Shown: positions 32,807 to 43,950, counted from the first letter of the stretch. The stretch: 64,000 nucleotides of DNA from Diabrotica undecimpunctata (GCF_040954645.1 NC_092806.1:6386001-6450000); one strand, 5' to 3'. Made by a program: numbers and translations. The notes: generated from the sequence alone by a model not told the origin.

Positions 32807-33915
32807 ATCATGCTAGTTGGAGTATTTTTGTTGAGATTGGAACACCATTCAATCCAACTTTTTTTAGCTTTTTCTTTTAATGTTCGTTTAGTAAGTGCCA
32901 TGCATTTTTGGTATGCAAGAAAATTATCTTTTGTGGGGTTTTCTTTGTATACTTGCAGTACATGTTTCCTTTCAGAAATTATGTTGTCACATTCTGCATC
33001 CCACCAAGGTGAAGGTGTTCGATTTTTGCACTTAAACGGTCTGTATTCTTTTAAAGTTCTTTGTGCCGCATTATTTATACAATTGATTAAGAATGCATAT
33101 TTTTCTTTGGTGGTTGGATATTCTGCATCAGTAAAGTTATAAAAGTAGTCTTCCACAAACTCTTTATATTGTTCCCAATTAGCTCCTTTTAGGTTCCATC
33201 TATATCGCGGAATTGTGATGTCCTGCGGAATTTGCTGCATTGCAAGAGTTATTTTTATCATAAAATGATTCGATCCAAGTGTGTCAGAGTAAACTGCCCA
33301 ATCTATATCACTAGCTACGTCCGAGGAGCAAAAGGTAACATCTATCATAGAATCATTGCATCCTGGCCGGGTAATACACGTGGGTTCGCCAGTATTCATA
33401 ACTACAAAATCACAATTATTGCTTGCTTCAATGAGTTGTTTACCAATAGAATCGTTTTTATGGGATCCCCAAGTAGCATGATGCGCGTTAAAATCCCCAC
33501 CAATAATACATGGAGTTGAAAACTGCGAAAAAATATTTACCCAATCAGTTGTGTTGGTTTTAATATCCGGTGACCTATAAACGGAAATTATACTTAAAGT
33601 TTTATTGTTGAATTTGATATTAATACCACAAACAAGAAGATCGACATTAAAATTGGAAACTATGCTTAATTCTAGGTGTGAAATCGACTTTTTGACCAAA
33701 ATGCAAATTCCTGAAAAACCATCTTGTCTATCTTTACGAATTTCATTATAACCTACGAAACTATATACTTTTTTGGGTTTAAACCATGTTTCACTTATTA
33801 TTGCTACATCAATATTATTATTTACAAGATAATGCATTAGACTATTTTTATTCGAAACAGCAGAACGTGCATTCCACTGACAAATATTTAATGTCTTTGG
33901 TAATGGAGTGAACTG
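32785..33915 (-). CDS. LINE J ORF2 part 1: APE-type endonuclease
   Basis: Directly after the ORF1 stop the same frame reads PLPKTLNICQWNARSAVSNK, so the catalytic Asn motif (QWNARS) comes before any ATG; the first Met codon (33837) lies after it. Further motifs are IISETWF, GICILVKK, ISVYRSPD, the metal-binding GGDFNAHHATWGS, DSMIDVTF and LGSNHFMI. All catalytic positions of the nuclease are present. The frame stops at 32785, where an A7 run (32788-32794) needs one more base to continue into the RT. The enzyme nicks target DNA for priming. Confidence 0.92.
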   Translation of the reverse strand, partial: QFTPLPKTLNICQWNARSAVSNKNSLMHYLVNNNIDVAIISETWFKPKKVYSFVGYNEIRKDRQDGFSGICILVKKSISHLELSIVSNFNVDLLVCGINIKFNNKTLSIISVYRSPDIKTNTTDWVNIFSQFSTPCIIGGDFNAHHATWGSHKNDSIGKQLIEASNNCDFVVMNTGEPTCITRPGCNDSMIDVTFCSSDVASDIDWAVYSDTLGSNHFMIKITLAMQQIPQDITIPRYRWNLKGANWEQYKEFVEDYFYNFTDAEYPTTKEKYAFLINCINNAAQRTLKEYRPFKCKNRTPSPWWDAECDNIISERKHVLQVYKENPTKDNFLAYQKCMALTKRTLKEKAKKSWIEWCSNLNKNTPTSMIWKQAKK

Positions 33916-35358
33916 TTACTTTTTACATGTGTCCTCCAACACTTTATTTATTCCTGTTTGAATTAAATCATTATTCAAATTTTTGATATCTTCAATGGTA
34001 TGAATACCTTTTAAAAATTCAACTATAAAATCTGCAATTGACTTTACAATGTTTTTGTTATTTAAATTTTGATAATTTGGTGGATTATTATTTCGAGGCA
34101 GTGGTTGATTAGGGCCAAACTGAAACGGAAACATCGGTTGTGGAGGAGGAGTGTCATTAGAAATTCGACGTTTTTTATTGCTATGGCCGGTAGGACTTCG
34201 TGTAGGATGGGTGGGCAAAACGTAATTGCTATTATTCTTAAAATTTGAGTGTAAAAGGGAGTTAGAATTTCGAGACTTAGATTCAATCGCTGGTAAAGGC
34301 GGAAAATTGGAGTTGGATAAAATAGAAAAACTATTGTTTACAGATATACCAGAATAAGACATTTCACAATATTCTTTTGCCTCAATAAAGGAAATATTTT
34401 GTTCAACCATAAAATTCTTAATTTTACGTTGTTTTTCATAATGAGGACATTTTCTTGAAATAGAAACGTGGTCATTTGTTTTACAATATAAACAGCGAAT
34501 TTCTGAATCGTGACAAACATGATTTTCAGCTTTTACATTACTACACTTAATACATAACTCTTCAATATTTTTACATTGCCTAGAAATGTGACCATAGCGT
34601 AGACATCTGAAGCACTGTGTAACTCTGCTAAAAAACCGCTCCACCGAAAAATATACACTATTTATTGAAATATAACTAGGTAAAGTGTTCCCTTCAAAAG
34701 TTACAATATTGGTTTTTTTGGGGACATACTGTATATCACCATCCTTTTCTATTCTACGATGTGTACGTTTAACATCAACTACTGTTGAAGGAGATTTTAT
34801 GTTATCTAAAATATATTTCGTATCGAATTGAGTATCAATATCTTTTATCAAACCCTTAATTTCTAATAAATGATTTGGTATAAACGCTACAAGATCATTT
34901 TCTGATAAAAGAGGATTGTTTACTAAAGCATTGGCATCAGAACATGTTTTTAGACTAACTTTTATTCTATTTTTTCCAACAGATCTAATTTGGTTAATAT
35001 TTTTAACATTTAGTTTTTTGTGTAAGATATCTCCCACAAATAAGGGATGAAGACGGCCGGCATTTTCAATATTTTTTCGTTCGATAAAAACACAAATATT
35101 ACTCAAATTATACTTATCTCCATTTCTTAGATTAAAAACTTTAGGTGTTTTATTTTGTTTATAAATATCCTTTTCTTTATCACTAATGACCTGACGACTG
35201 GTTTCAGCTGTTGTCTCAGAACTTAAAGTGGTATCCATGTCTTGTACGGGGACCGATAAATAATTTTCTGACTCCGCATCACTTTTAGAGTTATTTGCAC
35301 TCATTGTCTGGTTAATAGTTACACCTAACGGCGTCTTTCTTTTTAAAGCTTCCCCCAT
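33916..35358 (-). CDS. LINE J ORF1: RNA-binding gag-like protein with CCHC knuckles
   Basis: This 480-residue protein is intact. Residues 1-90 are polar and probably disordered. 90-240 form the conserved ORF1 core (FVGDILHKKLNVKNINQIRS, AFIPNHLLEIKG). At 249-304 three zinc knuckles follow: CFRCLRYGHISRQC, CIKCSNVKAENHVC and CLYCKTNDHVSISRKC. The rest is Asn/Pro/Ser-rich. ORF1 proteins of this type coat the element RNA and carry it with ORF2 to the chromosome. It ends with TAA (33916-33918), followed in the same frame by the start of the ORF2 nuclease. Confidence 0.93.
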   Translation of the reverse strand: MGEALKRKTPLGVTINQTMSANNSKSDAESENYLSVPVQDMDTTLSSETTAETSRQVISDKEKDIYKQNKTPKVFNLRNGDKYNLSNICVFIERKNIENAGRLHPLFVGDILHKKLNVKNINQIRSVGKNRIKVSLKTCSDANALVNNPLLSENDLVAFIPNHLLEIKGLIKDIDTQFDTKYILDNIKSPSTVVDVKRTHRRIEKDGDIQYVPKKTNIVTFEGNTLPSYISINSVYFSVERFFSRVTQCFRCLRYGHISRQCKNIEELCIKCSNVKAENHVCHDSEIRCLYCKTNDHVSISRKCPHYEKQRKIKNFMVEQNISFIEAKEYCEMSYSGISVNNSFSILSNSNFPPLPAIESKSRNSNSLLHSNFKNNSNYVLPTHPTRSPTGHSNKKRRISNDTPPPQPMFPFQFGPNQPLPRNNNPPNYQNLNNKNIVKSIADFIVEFLKGIHTIEDIKNLNNDLIQTGINKVLEDTCKK

Positions 35359-35550
35359 TTAGGGGGGAGCTATTTACACTCCGTACACGTTAACCACCGT
35401 ACCACTCCGTTGGCTACCTGAATGGGAATCTTGAATACTTATTAATTGTAATATAACTATTAAATACTGTTTAATATACACACAATTATTAAAAACTAAT
35501 AGGAGAACTTTTAATTATCAAGTTTAACTTTGACAGTTATTTGACGTATG
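35359..35550 (-). promoter_or_regulatory. LINE J 5' UTR with expected internal promoter
   Basis: The element starts CATACGTCAAATAACTG at its 5' end. Such LINEs carry a TATA-less Pol II promoter inside the 5' UTR. An in-frame TAA lies just before the ORF1 ATG, so the ATG at 35358 is the likely start. Confidence 0.5.
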
Positions 35551-35562
35551 ATTTCCGAACTT

Positions 35563-36052
35563 AATGTATTAACAAAGGCCAACAAACTTTGTCTACGCAA
35601 CCCAAAAAGCTTTCAAAATATTTCCCATAAAAGGGATTATTGGCAGTGATTACTCTACGATACAAAGGGTATAATATTCCCGACAAATATATTATTTATG
35701 TGGAAAATATTATAAATTAGAGAGAACATCTGTTGCGAGGATTATGAATTTCTGAGCCTGTAAGGCCCGCTATTTCTCATTCTCCATATTTATGCGGAAG
35801 TAATTAGAAATTTTGCGCGTTATGAACTAGACTAATAAAGCATTTCACACGTTTTACTGATTCCATTTAGTTAGTAAATAATTTTAAACACCTTCGAATG
35901 AATTACCGGAACATAAAAAGCCGCTCTTGGTTTGTGTTATCAAATAATAAAAGCAAAAACAAACAACAACAAAACTAAAATTTTACCTTTTTTGACAATA
36001 TAAGCACTTTATTAATAAAACCGTAAATACAATCACAGTCAAAAATATTGTA
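35563..36052. other. No recognised gene
   Basis: AT-rich spacer between LINE J and the Tc1/mariner copy. Confidence 0.5.
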
Positions 36053-36054
36053 TA

Positions 36055-37050
36055 GTCCGTCTAGAAAACATCCGAAATTTTACATTTTTCTTATTTTTAA
36101 TAGATTTCCTTTTTGTAACATTTTAAGGCAAAAGTAATGCATCAAGTAGTTTGTGCCGATAGTAGGTTATGGACAAAATCACATGACAACACCATCTGTC
36201 AAATATTGTTGTTTGTAAACAGACTTAAGATTTGTATAATAATGTTGCAAGTAGAAAAAAGAAAAGTGGTGGATTATTTGTATAGAGAGAGTGTAAGAAA
36301 CGTTAAAAAATTAGTGCCTTTAGAACGACAAAATTTGCGCGTAGAGTTTCGAAAATTAGCGAAACAGATAATTAGATAATTAGAAACAGATTTGGAAAAC
36401 AACGAAGAATAAAAGTGCCCAGAAACTGTCCGCATGTCACTGAAAAAGCAAGGCTACATATCAAGGAATCCAAAAAAAGATAATTTTAATAATGTCTTTA
36501 TATCTGATAAAAGTTGTTTCCAGCTTTCGTTGTTCTAGTTCTAGACGTTCTAGTATTGTGGAGTTTCAAATCTTCTCCACCCAGGAAACTTTTAAAATTC
36601 TTCTAGGTCTCTGGTACATAACACCTTGGACATCCTTCTAAAAGCCGCTCTAGCCTGCTATATTTTAGATCTAATTTCACCGTGACTTTCTGCGTGGGAA
36701 GCTTGGATGCAAGAACACGAATTGGCAACAATTCCGTGGCCAGCAGTATCTCCAGATCTTAGCCATATGGGGACTGATGAAGATTGAAGTGGAACGAGCA
36801 GCGCCACGAGATAAAGGTTTGATTCGGTCAGTTTTACAAGCCTGAAACACCGTTACCGAAAATTATGGCCTTGACCTAGTTTCGGGTGTACCTGGATGTT
36901 TAGTTATGTGTTTAGATTTAAATGGAAGTTGTATAAGTAAATGAGCTGAATTATTTGTTGAAATTTTATATTTCAAGTGATAGAAATAAATACCATAAAA
37001 TTATAATTCTGCTTTCTTTTTTCCTTTTTTCTGTATAATTCTAGACGGAC
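36055..37050 (+). mobile_element. Degraded Tc1/mariner-type element with TA flanks
   Basis: GTCCGTCTAGAA begins the left end and its complement TTCTAGACGGAC closes the right end. TA lies outside both (36053-36054, 37051-37052). Inside, about 36470-36870, a broken transposase is visible: NNVFISDKSCFQL corresponds to the FTDES-type first Asp. QEHELATIPWPAVSPDLSHM corresponds to the usual IPWPAxSPDLNPME segment with the last catalytic acid replaced. There are many stops. Inactive. Confidence 0.85.
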
Positions 37051-37384
37051 TATATATTATATTTTGTGAATTGTATTGGCAAGTATTTTTTTTTTATTGA
37101 AAAATTTACGGTTACCACTATGAGGTGAGTAACAGGAATACAGTAAAGCAGTGCTGGCCCACACATTTATAGATATTGTAGGTATTATTGTCAGATTTAA
37201 GAAATATTTGTGAAATAATGCAGACTAATAATCATGGTGTTTAAAAGAATTCGACCAATCTGAGCGTTAAGCGATCCTTGCGCATCAAGACACTTTTCAA
37301 ACTATTGATCCGAGCCATACATCCGACTGTGTTAATTCTTATAAGGCCCATTTCGACAAGCCGAGCCCAGACTGAAGATTTACA

Positions 37385-38345
37385 TTTAAAAATCATCGGA
37401 ATATTAGTCAATAAGCAATCAAACATACATGTCTCTCCGTGCGCAGTTAAACGGCAGGTATGGCAAATTTGAGTCTACCGATGCTTCATTTGAGATGATG
37501 CCTCTGAGATGTATATATACATACGAATGTTGAGAATTCCATGGGTACAAAGAGTTACTAATGTTGAGGTACTTCGGCGCATGTGTAAACAAAAAGAATT
37601 ACTAAGAATAATCAAAGAGAGAAAAATGTAATACTTGGGTCATGTGTTGAGAGGCGAAAGATACGAATTACTTCAAGTTATACTGGAAGGAAAAATACAG
37701 GGCAAAAGATCAGTAGGAAGACGCCAGAGTTCGTGGCTGAAAGACCTGAGGAGATAGTTCGACCTCTCATCCGCAGAAATCTTTCGCGCAGTAGTTTCCA
37801 AAACTGCAATTGCTATTTGGATCACCAACCTTCAAAAGGAGACAGCGCCATGAGAAGAAGAAGAAACCTGTTCTTCCTTAAAGGGCAAAAAGAACATCTT
37901 GGTTTTATAGTTGGAGTTGTCCCTTGAGAAACTGATGGCTTTTCTCCGGTTATATTTCGGATCCCGAGTCTCAACTGACAAGGGTGATTTGGGATATTGG
38001 AACGTCGTTGAAGATGGGATATTAAAAGTTGCTTGCCAAGCTCCGCAATGTAGCTTTTACGAGATGTTACAATATTAGTGTTATTGTTGTAAATTATTTG
38101 GCTGTTTATAGTTGAAATATTTAGTAGGCTGCAAAAAACAGTAAACTGCCAGCGATTGTTAAATCGAGTCACCGAGTATTCTGCCTTCATTTTATCAACA
38201 ACATCCACTCCGCCTTTTGTGAGGTTGTAATTAGTAATAATGTGTCTAAGAATACAATAACCTAAAACAATGTAAAAAAACATAAATCGCTTCATTAGGT
38301 CTTAAAAGTCATGCTACAATGAAATCAGCAACCACAGGGTTAAAA
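37385..38345 (-). pseudogene. piggyBac-type transposase C-terminal remnant (piggyBac II), interrupted by a LINE
   Basis: From 38295 downward the frame reads FYIVLGYCILRHIITNYN, LTKGGVDVVDKMKAEYSV (holding the third catalytic Asp), TRFNNRWQFTVFCSLLNIS and CSFCPLRKNR, the start of the cysteine-rich domain. LINE E2 (37502-37862) interrupts at this point. Beyond it the finger appears to continue near 37455-37390 with ICHTCRLTAHGETC. The first two catalytic Asp residues are absent. It is a different, older family from the element at 43951. Confidence 0.82.
37502..37862 (+). pseudogene. LINE E2: short 3' copy of the LINE E family
   Basis: It aligns with 14154-14505: MLRIPWVQRVTNVEVLRRM, YLGHVLRGERYELLQ, GRRQSSWLKDLRR and IANLRKETA-like ending, then GAGAAGAAGAAGAA. 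Two stops arose relative to LINE E: CAA to TAA near 37628 and TGG to TAG near 37757. The rest is nearly identical. It is severely 5' truncated. Sitting in the piggyBac II finger region, it is younger than that gene. Confidence 0.9.
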
Positions 38346-39300
38346 ATAAGTTTCAATCGTACGAGATATATTTTCATTTTTTAGCTGGTAACGGACCTGT
38401 ATAAACTGGACAATTTTGCATAATGTGTGGTAGGTGCATGTTTTATTTATCCCGAGCAAGAGGCATTCAGCTACAATCGAAATAAAAACACGACACTAAA
38501 CAACACAGCCGATATATTTCTCCGGCTTCGAGGACACCCTCCACTAGCTCCTAAATCCTTCCTAAAACGGCCTTGGGCCCTACTCGGTTCTACTCTGAAA
38601 AATATTTATTGCTCTGTTACTACCCCGACAATTTCATGACCTAATTGAAACGCAACGATTTCGAGCTTATAGCATCAATATTTCGGTAATAATACGTTTT
38701 AAAACTGGCTTTCCAAATAAAACCGTGTCAAACTGTTTAACAACTACATATGTGATCAATAATGTTATCACATATTGACTCTTTTAATTAAATCTATAAG
38801 AATTATTCTATATAATGAAAAAAGTCGTTAGCTTGTTATGCTCAACAACACGTGTTTTTGTTTTTTTACTTCAACTTTCCAATTTAATGGTTATTGCGTC
38901 TCCTTATAGTTTAGTTCATTTTTTTTTTCGATTGTATTTTATTATTTCAGGTTCGTATCGGTAATTCTTTAAGTGTGTGTAAATTAGTTTCCAAAAATCT
39001 CTTCAAAGATTGTAATACATTAATTCTTACATATTTCTGGGAAAAATTTGTCTAATATAATCCTTATCTTTATCTTTAAAACGACAATATGAACGATTTT
39101 GTGTAATTTACGTATTTCCCCAAGTTAAAATTTTACAGTTTTTAGAAACGACCTCCCCTCCACTAGGGACTTCTGTTATGCATTTTTTGTAGCTTTAATG
39201 TATTTTTGTAGTTAGTAGCCAGCGAAACTAAATTCTGTAAACACGTATATCGTGCAATCAATCGTTCTATGAAAATTGTCGTTGTATATTATTTTAATTT
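38346..39300. other. No recognised gene; moderately GC-rich patch at 38430-38640
   Basis: The patch has a 70-residue plus-strand frame with no known relatives. It may be an LTR or UTR piece. The remainder is AT-rich. Confidence 0.4.
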
Positions 39301-39307
39301 GATAAAA

Positions 39308-40135
39308 CAATACAAATATGCGCATATGCGGATGATGTTGCCATAATAAGCCGCAACAAAAGGGTATTAAGCGAAAAAGTTATAGAACTGAAATGAAAAG
39401 CTACTACGTTTGGTCTATATATAAATGAAATCAAAACAAAATATATGGAGCGCATAAAATCGAATCAACATGAGAATCTAAAGGTAGACAACCATACCTA
39501 AAAATATGCCTCCACTTTTCCCTAACTAGGCTCAATAATAAATGACAACAACAACATCAGTCAAGAAATACAAGCACAAATTCTTAGCGGTAATAAGTCC
39601 TTTTATACATACAAAGACTTAATGAAAAGTAAGTTACTGAATCGTGAGCCTAAGCTTACGATCTACAAAACAGTAATTAGACCAGTGGTCACATATGGAT
39701 GTGAAACGTGGACCCTCTCAACCACTGATGAAAATCAACTGAGAATATTTGAGCGCAAAATACTAAGGAAGATATTTGGACCAACCCAATGCAGCGATGG
39801 TTCGTGGAAAATTAAAATGAACCACGAGCTGGATGAACTAATGCAAAGCGCAGATACTGTTAGATTTGTAAAGTCACAAAGACTAAACTTGCTTGGTCAC
39901 CTAGAAAGAATGCCAGATAATCGAGCTGTAAAAGTAGTACAGAGATGGAAGCCCCGAGGAAACAGAACAAGAGGAAGGCCCCGTAAAAGATGGATAGACG
40001 ACGTAGAGAAGGATATTAAAACCATGAACATCAGACAGTGGCGAAGGAAAGTATCCGACGCGACAGGGCAGAATGGAAGAACATTGTTAAGCAGGCCAAG
40101 ACTCACAAAGGGTTGTAGCGCCATTAGAAGAAGAA
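39308..40135 (+). mobile_element. LINE K: 5'-truncated RTE-like element
   Basis: GATAAAA occurs just before (39301-39307) and after (40136-40142) the element, a plausible 7-bp duplication. The body starts inside the RT at ICAYADDVAIIS and ends with an AGAAGAAGA tail. A second copy of its 3' end is at 63470-63662. Confidence 0.85.
39311..40113 (+). pseudogene. LINE K RT end and C-terminal domain
   Basis: Early part: catalytic AYADDV, then several stops (near 39391 and 39500). From 39622 the frame is clean: KLTIYKTVIRPVVTYGCETW, RIFERKILRKIFGPTQCSDG, MNHELDELMQSADTVRFVK, LNLLGHLERMPDNRAVKV, RGNRTRGRPRKRWIDDVEKD and NIRQWRRKVSD. A 5-bp insertion (GCGAC, near 40060) then shifts the frame. Without it the protein would close in KQAKTHKGL. 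The 63.5-kb copy lacks this insertion. Confidence 0.9.
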
Positions 40136-40142
40136 GATAAAA

Positions 40143-41173
40143 AATGGACGATTTTGATAACACTGCTATAGATGCTGGTGATGTCGTTCATGTGTTTCCA
40201 CTTTTAGTTTGTTTAAATTTAGGGTTTTTTTAGGATAATGTAATTCCATAAATGGCACATTTCCTGTATATGTGACAGTAATTAGATACATATAAAAATT
40301 AAAAATTCTAGAAGTTGTAATAACACAAAGAAACGAATTAAAACCAAAAGGAATAGGCTTTAATACATCCTTGTCAATAAAAAAATAATTTATATAAATG
40401 TTGATATAAATAAAATATAATAATACAATAAAAATAATTTATAATAGAATTGAATATTTCTTTTATAAAAAGCAATAATTTGATTACAAGATTCCATCCA
40501 GATACCTCCTATAGCATAACTTACCATTATGCCTTTTATTTGTCTACATAAAGACAATAAAACCCGAAGATAATCCTTTCACATCGATCGTATTCCCTGC
40601 AAAATGCTTTCTCTATGTATATCTAATTGATCTGCGACTTCCACTTTGGGTCAGAAGCTTTCGGTTTCCTGAAAAATTAAGTGTAACGACAAAATAAATC
40701 TTAATTACTTTTTGGGTTGGGAACCTTCACAATAATTAACCCGGATAAACGTCTCAGGGTTGATGAAAAAAGTTTAATGACCTATTCCTTTCTTAATACA
40801 GGACGGAACAAGCTCTATCTTTTTTTAGATTACGATAGTTGTACTCTTTCTAGAACAAAGGTAAGGAAAATAAGAGATATAGCTTTTCATTATTTACTAA
40901 ATCAGTATTTTAGTTAATTTTCATTGCTATTTATGTTTAGACACTATTGCTTATTAAAAAATCCCGATCCTTTAAAAGGTCAATTTTCAAGTACAGTATA
41001 TTGAACCAACTTACACCTCTAAACAATTAATGGAATTTGCAGAAACCCTTTCGTTGTAGCAAAAAGTTCAAATTGAATTTTAAATATTATTGTTTATTTG
41101 GCTAATAATGAATGTATAAATATAATGGTTAACCTGGTGTACAATTATTTTGTAAATAACATTATAATATTGT
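40143..41173. other. No recognised gene
   Basis: Strongly AT-rich sequence, no family-like frames on either strand. Confidence 0.5.
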
Positions 41174-41429
41174 AGGGGAGAGTGTTGTACCTTTGCACAA
41201 ATTTCATATCGTTTGGCTCAAAATGTTTAAAAATTACTTTATAACGACCATTGAAGCATACAGAAGTTGTAGATACAATCTTTATCTATAAATGACAAAG
41301 TATAGGTCTATAAATTAGTTTCAGTTAGCTTTTAAAAAAAATTTTGAAATTTTTTTTACAGAAGAAACAACACAAACGAACGGAATCTTATTTATTACAC
41401 GAATTATAAGATGACAAACATGATTACTT

Positions 41430-42667
41430 TACATTGTATGTATCAAGGACATCATACTTTCGTTTGGTTTTTTCACCTTACTTTGCTCTTTCTCCGATGT
41501 GTCTGTCAAAATTCTTGTTTTACCACGCTTTCGTCCCTTTTGAGAAGTTTTTCGAGCTACGGCTTTGGGAAATGGGAGCACTACAGATAGGCTTTTGAAG
41601 TCAGCGTTATTTGCCTTGTTGTCATTCGACTACAGTAGAAGTACCGGTAGAAGTTTGATGTTGATGGATTTGAGGATAGTTAAAGGTTTGATGAGCAAGA
41701 TGCAGTATTAGGATTTGGACGATCTGTTACATAGGACGATAGATATTTTTGTCAATGACTTGCCTACGAATTCAGCTACGTCATACAAGCTTATCGGACC
41801 TCCAGGATGGGTCATCATCCACTCATTAGCTATGGTGTTGTAGTAGGTTTTGTATGGTACAAAAACAGTCCTGTCAAGAGGTTAAGTTCTGTGCGAGGTG
41901 TGTGGCGGCAACGTTAATAGCACAATATTATTTTTCTTCGCCAAATAAATCACGGAAAATGCAATATGATACTCGTGATTATCGAGTATTAGTAGCACTT
42001 TTTCTTAACCTAACCTAACCTAACCGCAGCAATCAAAGTTACAGTGATCCCTCTTTCTCCGGATGTCATACTACCCAGTTGCTTTACACCTTTTAAGGCT
42101 ATTATCTTAGTTGGGGCATGGACTGAAAAATTCCCGGTTTCATCTAAATTATACATATTGACAGAGGAAAACTGATAGCGTAACATTACTGTTTTAAGAT
42201 TGTTGAAAAAAGCTTAGATATTTTCTTTGTTAAAACTGGTTGCTGGGCCTCGGGTTTCCTTAACGACAATGATGGATTTATGAAGTGTCTTAGCCATTTT
42301 TTGTCTACAGTTGCATTTGTCTGTGTTTTTATCTTGTTTTCACGTGCGTATTAAAATGCTGAGATTCTTGCATCTTTTTTTGTGAGTCCATAATGAAGCG
42401 ACGCTGCCTGTGTCAAGTACTGCTCCAACTGTGACTCTTGTTCAAGTAAAAACACTTTTAAACATCGTTGTTCGCGTTGTATTCGAATGTAGGATGTTTG
42501 GAGTTTACATGAATTCGAATATGATTAGATAAGGTTGATCGACGAGTATTATATTTTTTGGCAGCTTGTCGAACCGGAATCTTATTTTCGAGGATGTCTT
42601 CGACAGCTTTCTGCAAAGCACCTACATCCACTTTGTCTCTTTATATTCCACTTTTGCTTCGTGGCAT
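41430..42667 (-). pseudogene. pogo-like transposase (psq helix-turn-helix plus DDE)
   Basis: From ATG 42667: MPRSKSGI*RDKVDVGALQK, then AVEDILENKIPVRQAAKKYN and TRRSTLSNHIRIH, the psq-type DNA-binding domain. LEQYLTQAASLHYGLTKKDA follows (CENPB-like region). The DDE core keeps MYNLDETGNFSVHAPTKIIA (first Asp) and VLLILDNHEYHIAFS (second Asp), then LLTLPPHTSHRT*PLD. It closes with FPKAVARKTSQKGRKRGKT and RILTDTSEKEQ. The part normally between LIAA and LLILDN is missing and replaced by four TTAGG units. Several frameshifts and stops. Inactive. Confidence 0.87.
42006..42025 (-). repeat. Four TTAGG-type telomeric units inside the pogo transposase
   Basis: The plus strand shows TAACC four times in tandem (GGTTA on the minus strand), equal to the canonical insect telomere unit TTAGG in register. 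It lies exactly where a segment of the transposase core has been lost. Confidence 0.85.
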
Positions 42668-42780
42668 TTTTTCTGTAAAGAAGTTTGATGTCAGTTTACT
42701 TGTTATTTAAGTAAAAAATCATTAAAGTTCAATTTTGTAGTGTTTATTAGCCGAGTGCAATGAGGTACCATCAGATAATT

Positions 42781-43946
42781 TAAAACCTATACGAAGAAAA
42801 TCAGTACTTATTACGTGGTTTAAATCACTGACATATATATTGAGGAATAACTAGAGTCTTACGAGAAAGAGTAATTTTACAGCGGTAACAGACCTACTCT
42901 TTATAATTAAAAGTATCTTAAATAAGTATTAAGAATTTCATCAAAAATATTAATAAAAAAGTAGAGAAGATTTCAAAAATTTTTAAAATTAAAAATAAAA
43001 TACATTCATCTTTTTCATGACATTCTAAGATTCGAAGATAAACTTTAGCGCCTTCGGTAACGAGTTACCCCTGAGATATTTTACCACTTTACTAGGCCTA
43101 ATGACAACTAAAAGTCGATGCTGTAATGGCCTCTAGCAAGCTTTATTAAACAAACTTTAATGAGATATTGACGAAGTTTCTGTTTAATTAGGAGATCTCC
43201 GACACTATTTATAAATACTGCTGCCCAGTAATCTCTTCATTATTGGCAAAAAATGTATATATCGAAGTCAATTTAACAGAACTTATAAGAAAAACTAATT
43301 AAAAAGAGATTATGAGTACATAGAGACAAAGCGATCGAAATTGAATGAAAATATATTTACCTATATTTGTTATATAAAACAGTTTATTTTGGTGGCTTAG
43401 TTTGTAACTAACTTGCATTTATTTTCTTCTTTCTCTTTTAATTTTAATCATTAATATGTAATAATAATTGTTTGTGTATTACAAACGAAAATTCTGGTAC
43501 AAAGTTTAATTTAAATATTTGTCCTATAACAGAAGATAAACATCTTTCTCCAAAATCAACCAGAGATGGTAACAATTAAAAACTTCCAAAGTTCGTTTCA
43601 GTATCAAAGTACCAAAATGAACTAATTAAAAGTGAACAAGAGTAGGAGTAACCATCTTTTGTAATCTTTGCTAAGTTTAAAAACAGAATATCGGAAGTTT
43701 GGCTCATTATTTTAATTAATATTACCTCTTTTTTTTTGTAAGCGGAGTTTAGATGTAAGACAAATTTCTTTAAAAATATTGCTATAAGAAATATGTTTTG
43801 CATCTTTTAAGTCTCTGCACAGATAATTTAAAAAAATTACCAAGAGTAAATAGACAAACGAAACCATTAAAAATTTTTTAAATATTTGACATTAAAAAAT
43901 TTAAAGTATTAAATTTTTTATTTAATAAAAAATTAATCGCAGTTCC
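42781..43946. other. No recognised gene
   Basis: AT-rich; a patch at 43030-43220 is slightly GC-richer but not identifiable. Confidence 0.45.
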
Positions 43947-43950
43947 TTAA

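Larger units (their letters stand above)
29844..35550 (-). mobile_element. LINE J: full-length RNase H-bearing non-LTR retrotransposon
   Basis: ATTTCCGAACTT flanks it on both sides (29832-29843 and 35551-35562), a 12-bp target duplication. In minus-strand order: 5' UTR of 192 bases (35550-35359), ORF1 with three zinc knuckles, ORF2 with endonuclease, RT, RNase H and a zinc-finger tail, a 3' UTR of about 320 bases, and an interrupted A-rich tail (29844-29870). At 5.7 kb it is complete end to end. Lesions are limited to two one-base A-run changes and whatever the ORF1/ORF2 stop means. Architecture fits the I group. Confidence 0.95.
41175..42775 (-). mobile_element. pogo/Tigger-like DNA transposon, internally damaged
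   Basis: A single minus-strand transposase gene occupies most of it. The approximate ends (GTACCTTTGCAC near 41187 and its degenerate complement near 42755-42770) look like remains of inverted repeats, but exact ends and TA duplication were not resolved. Confidence 0.75.

Noticed and set aside
32753..33142. 129-residue plus-strand frame with hydrophobic stretches
   Set aside because: Antisense shadow of the LINE J endonuclease; no independent evidence.
36137..36379. 80-residue plus-strand frame at the start of the Tc1/mariner copy
   Set aside because: It does not resemble the DNA-binding part of these transposases in a reliable way; kept only as part of the decayed element.
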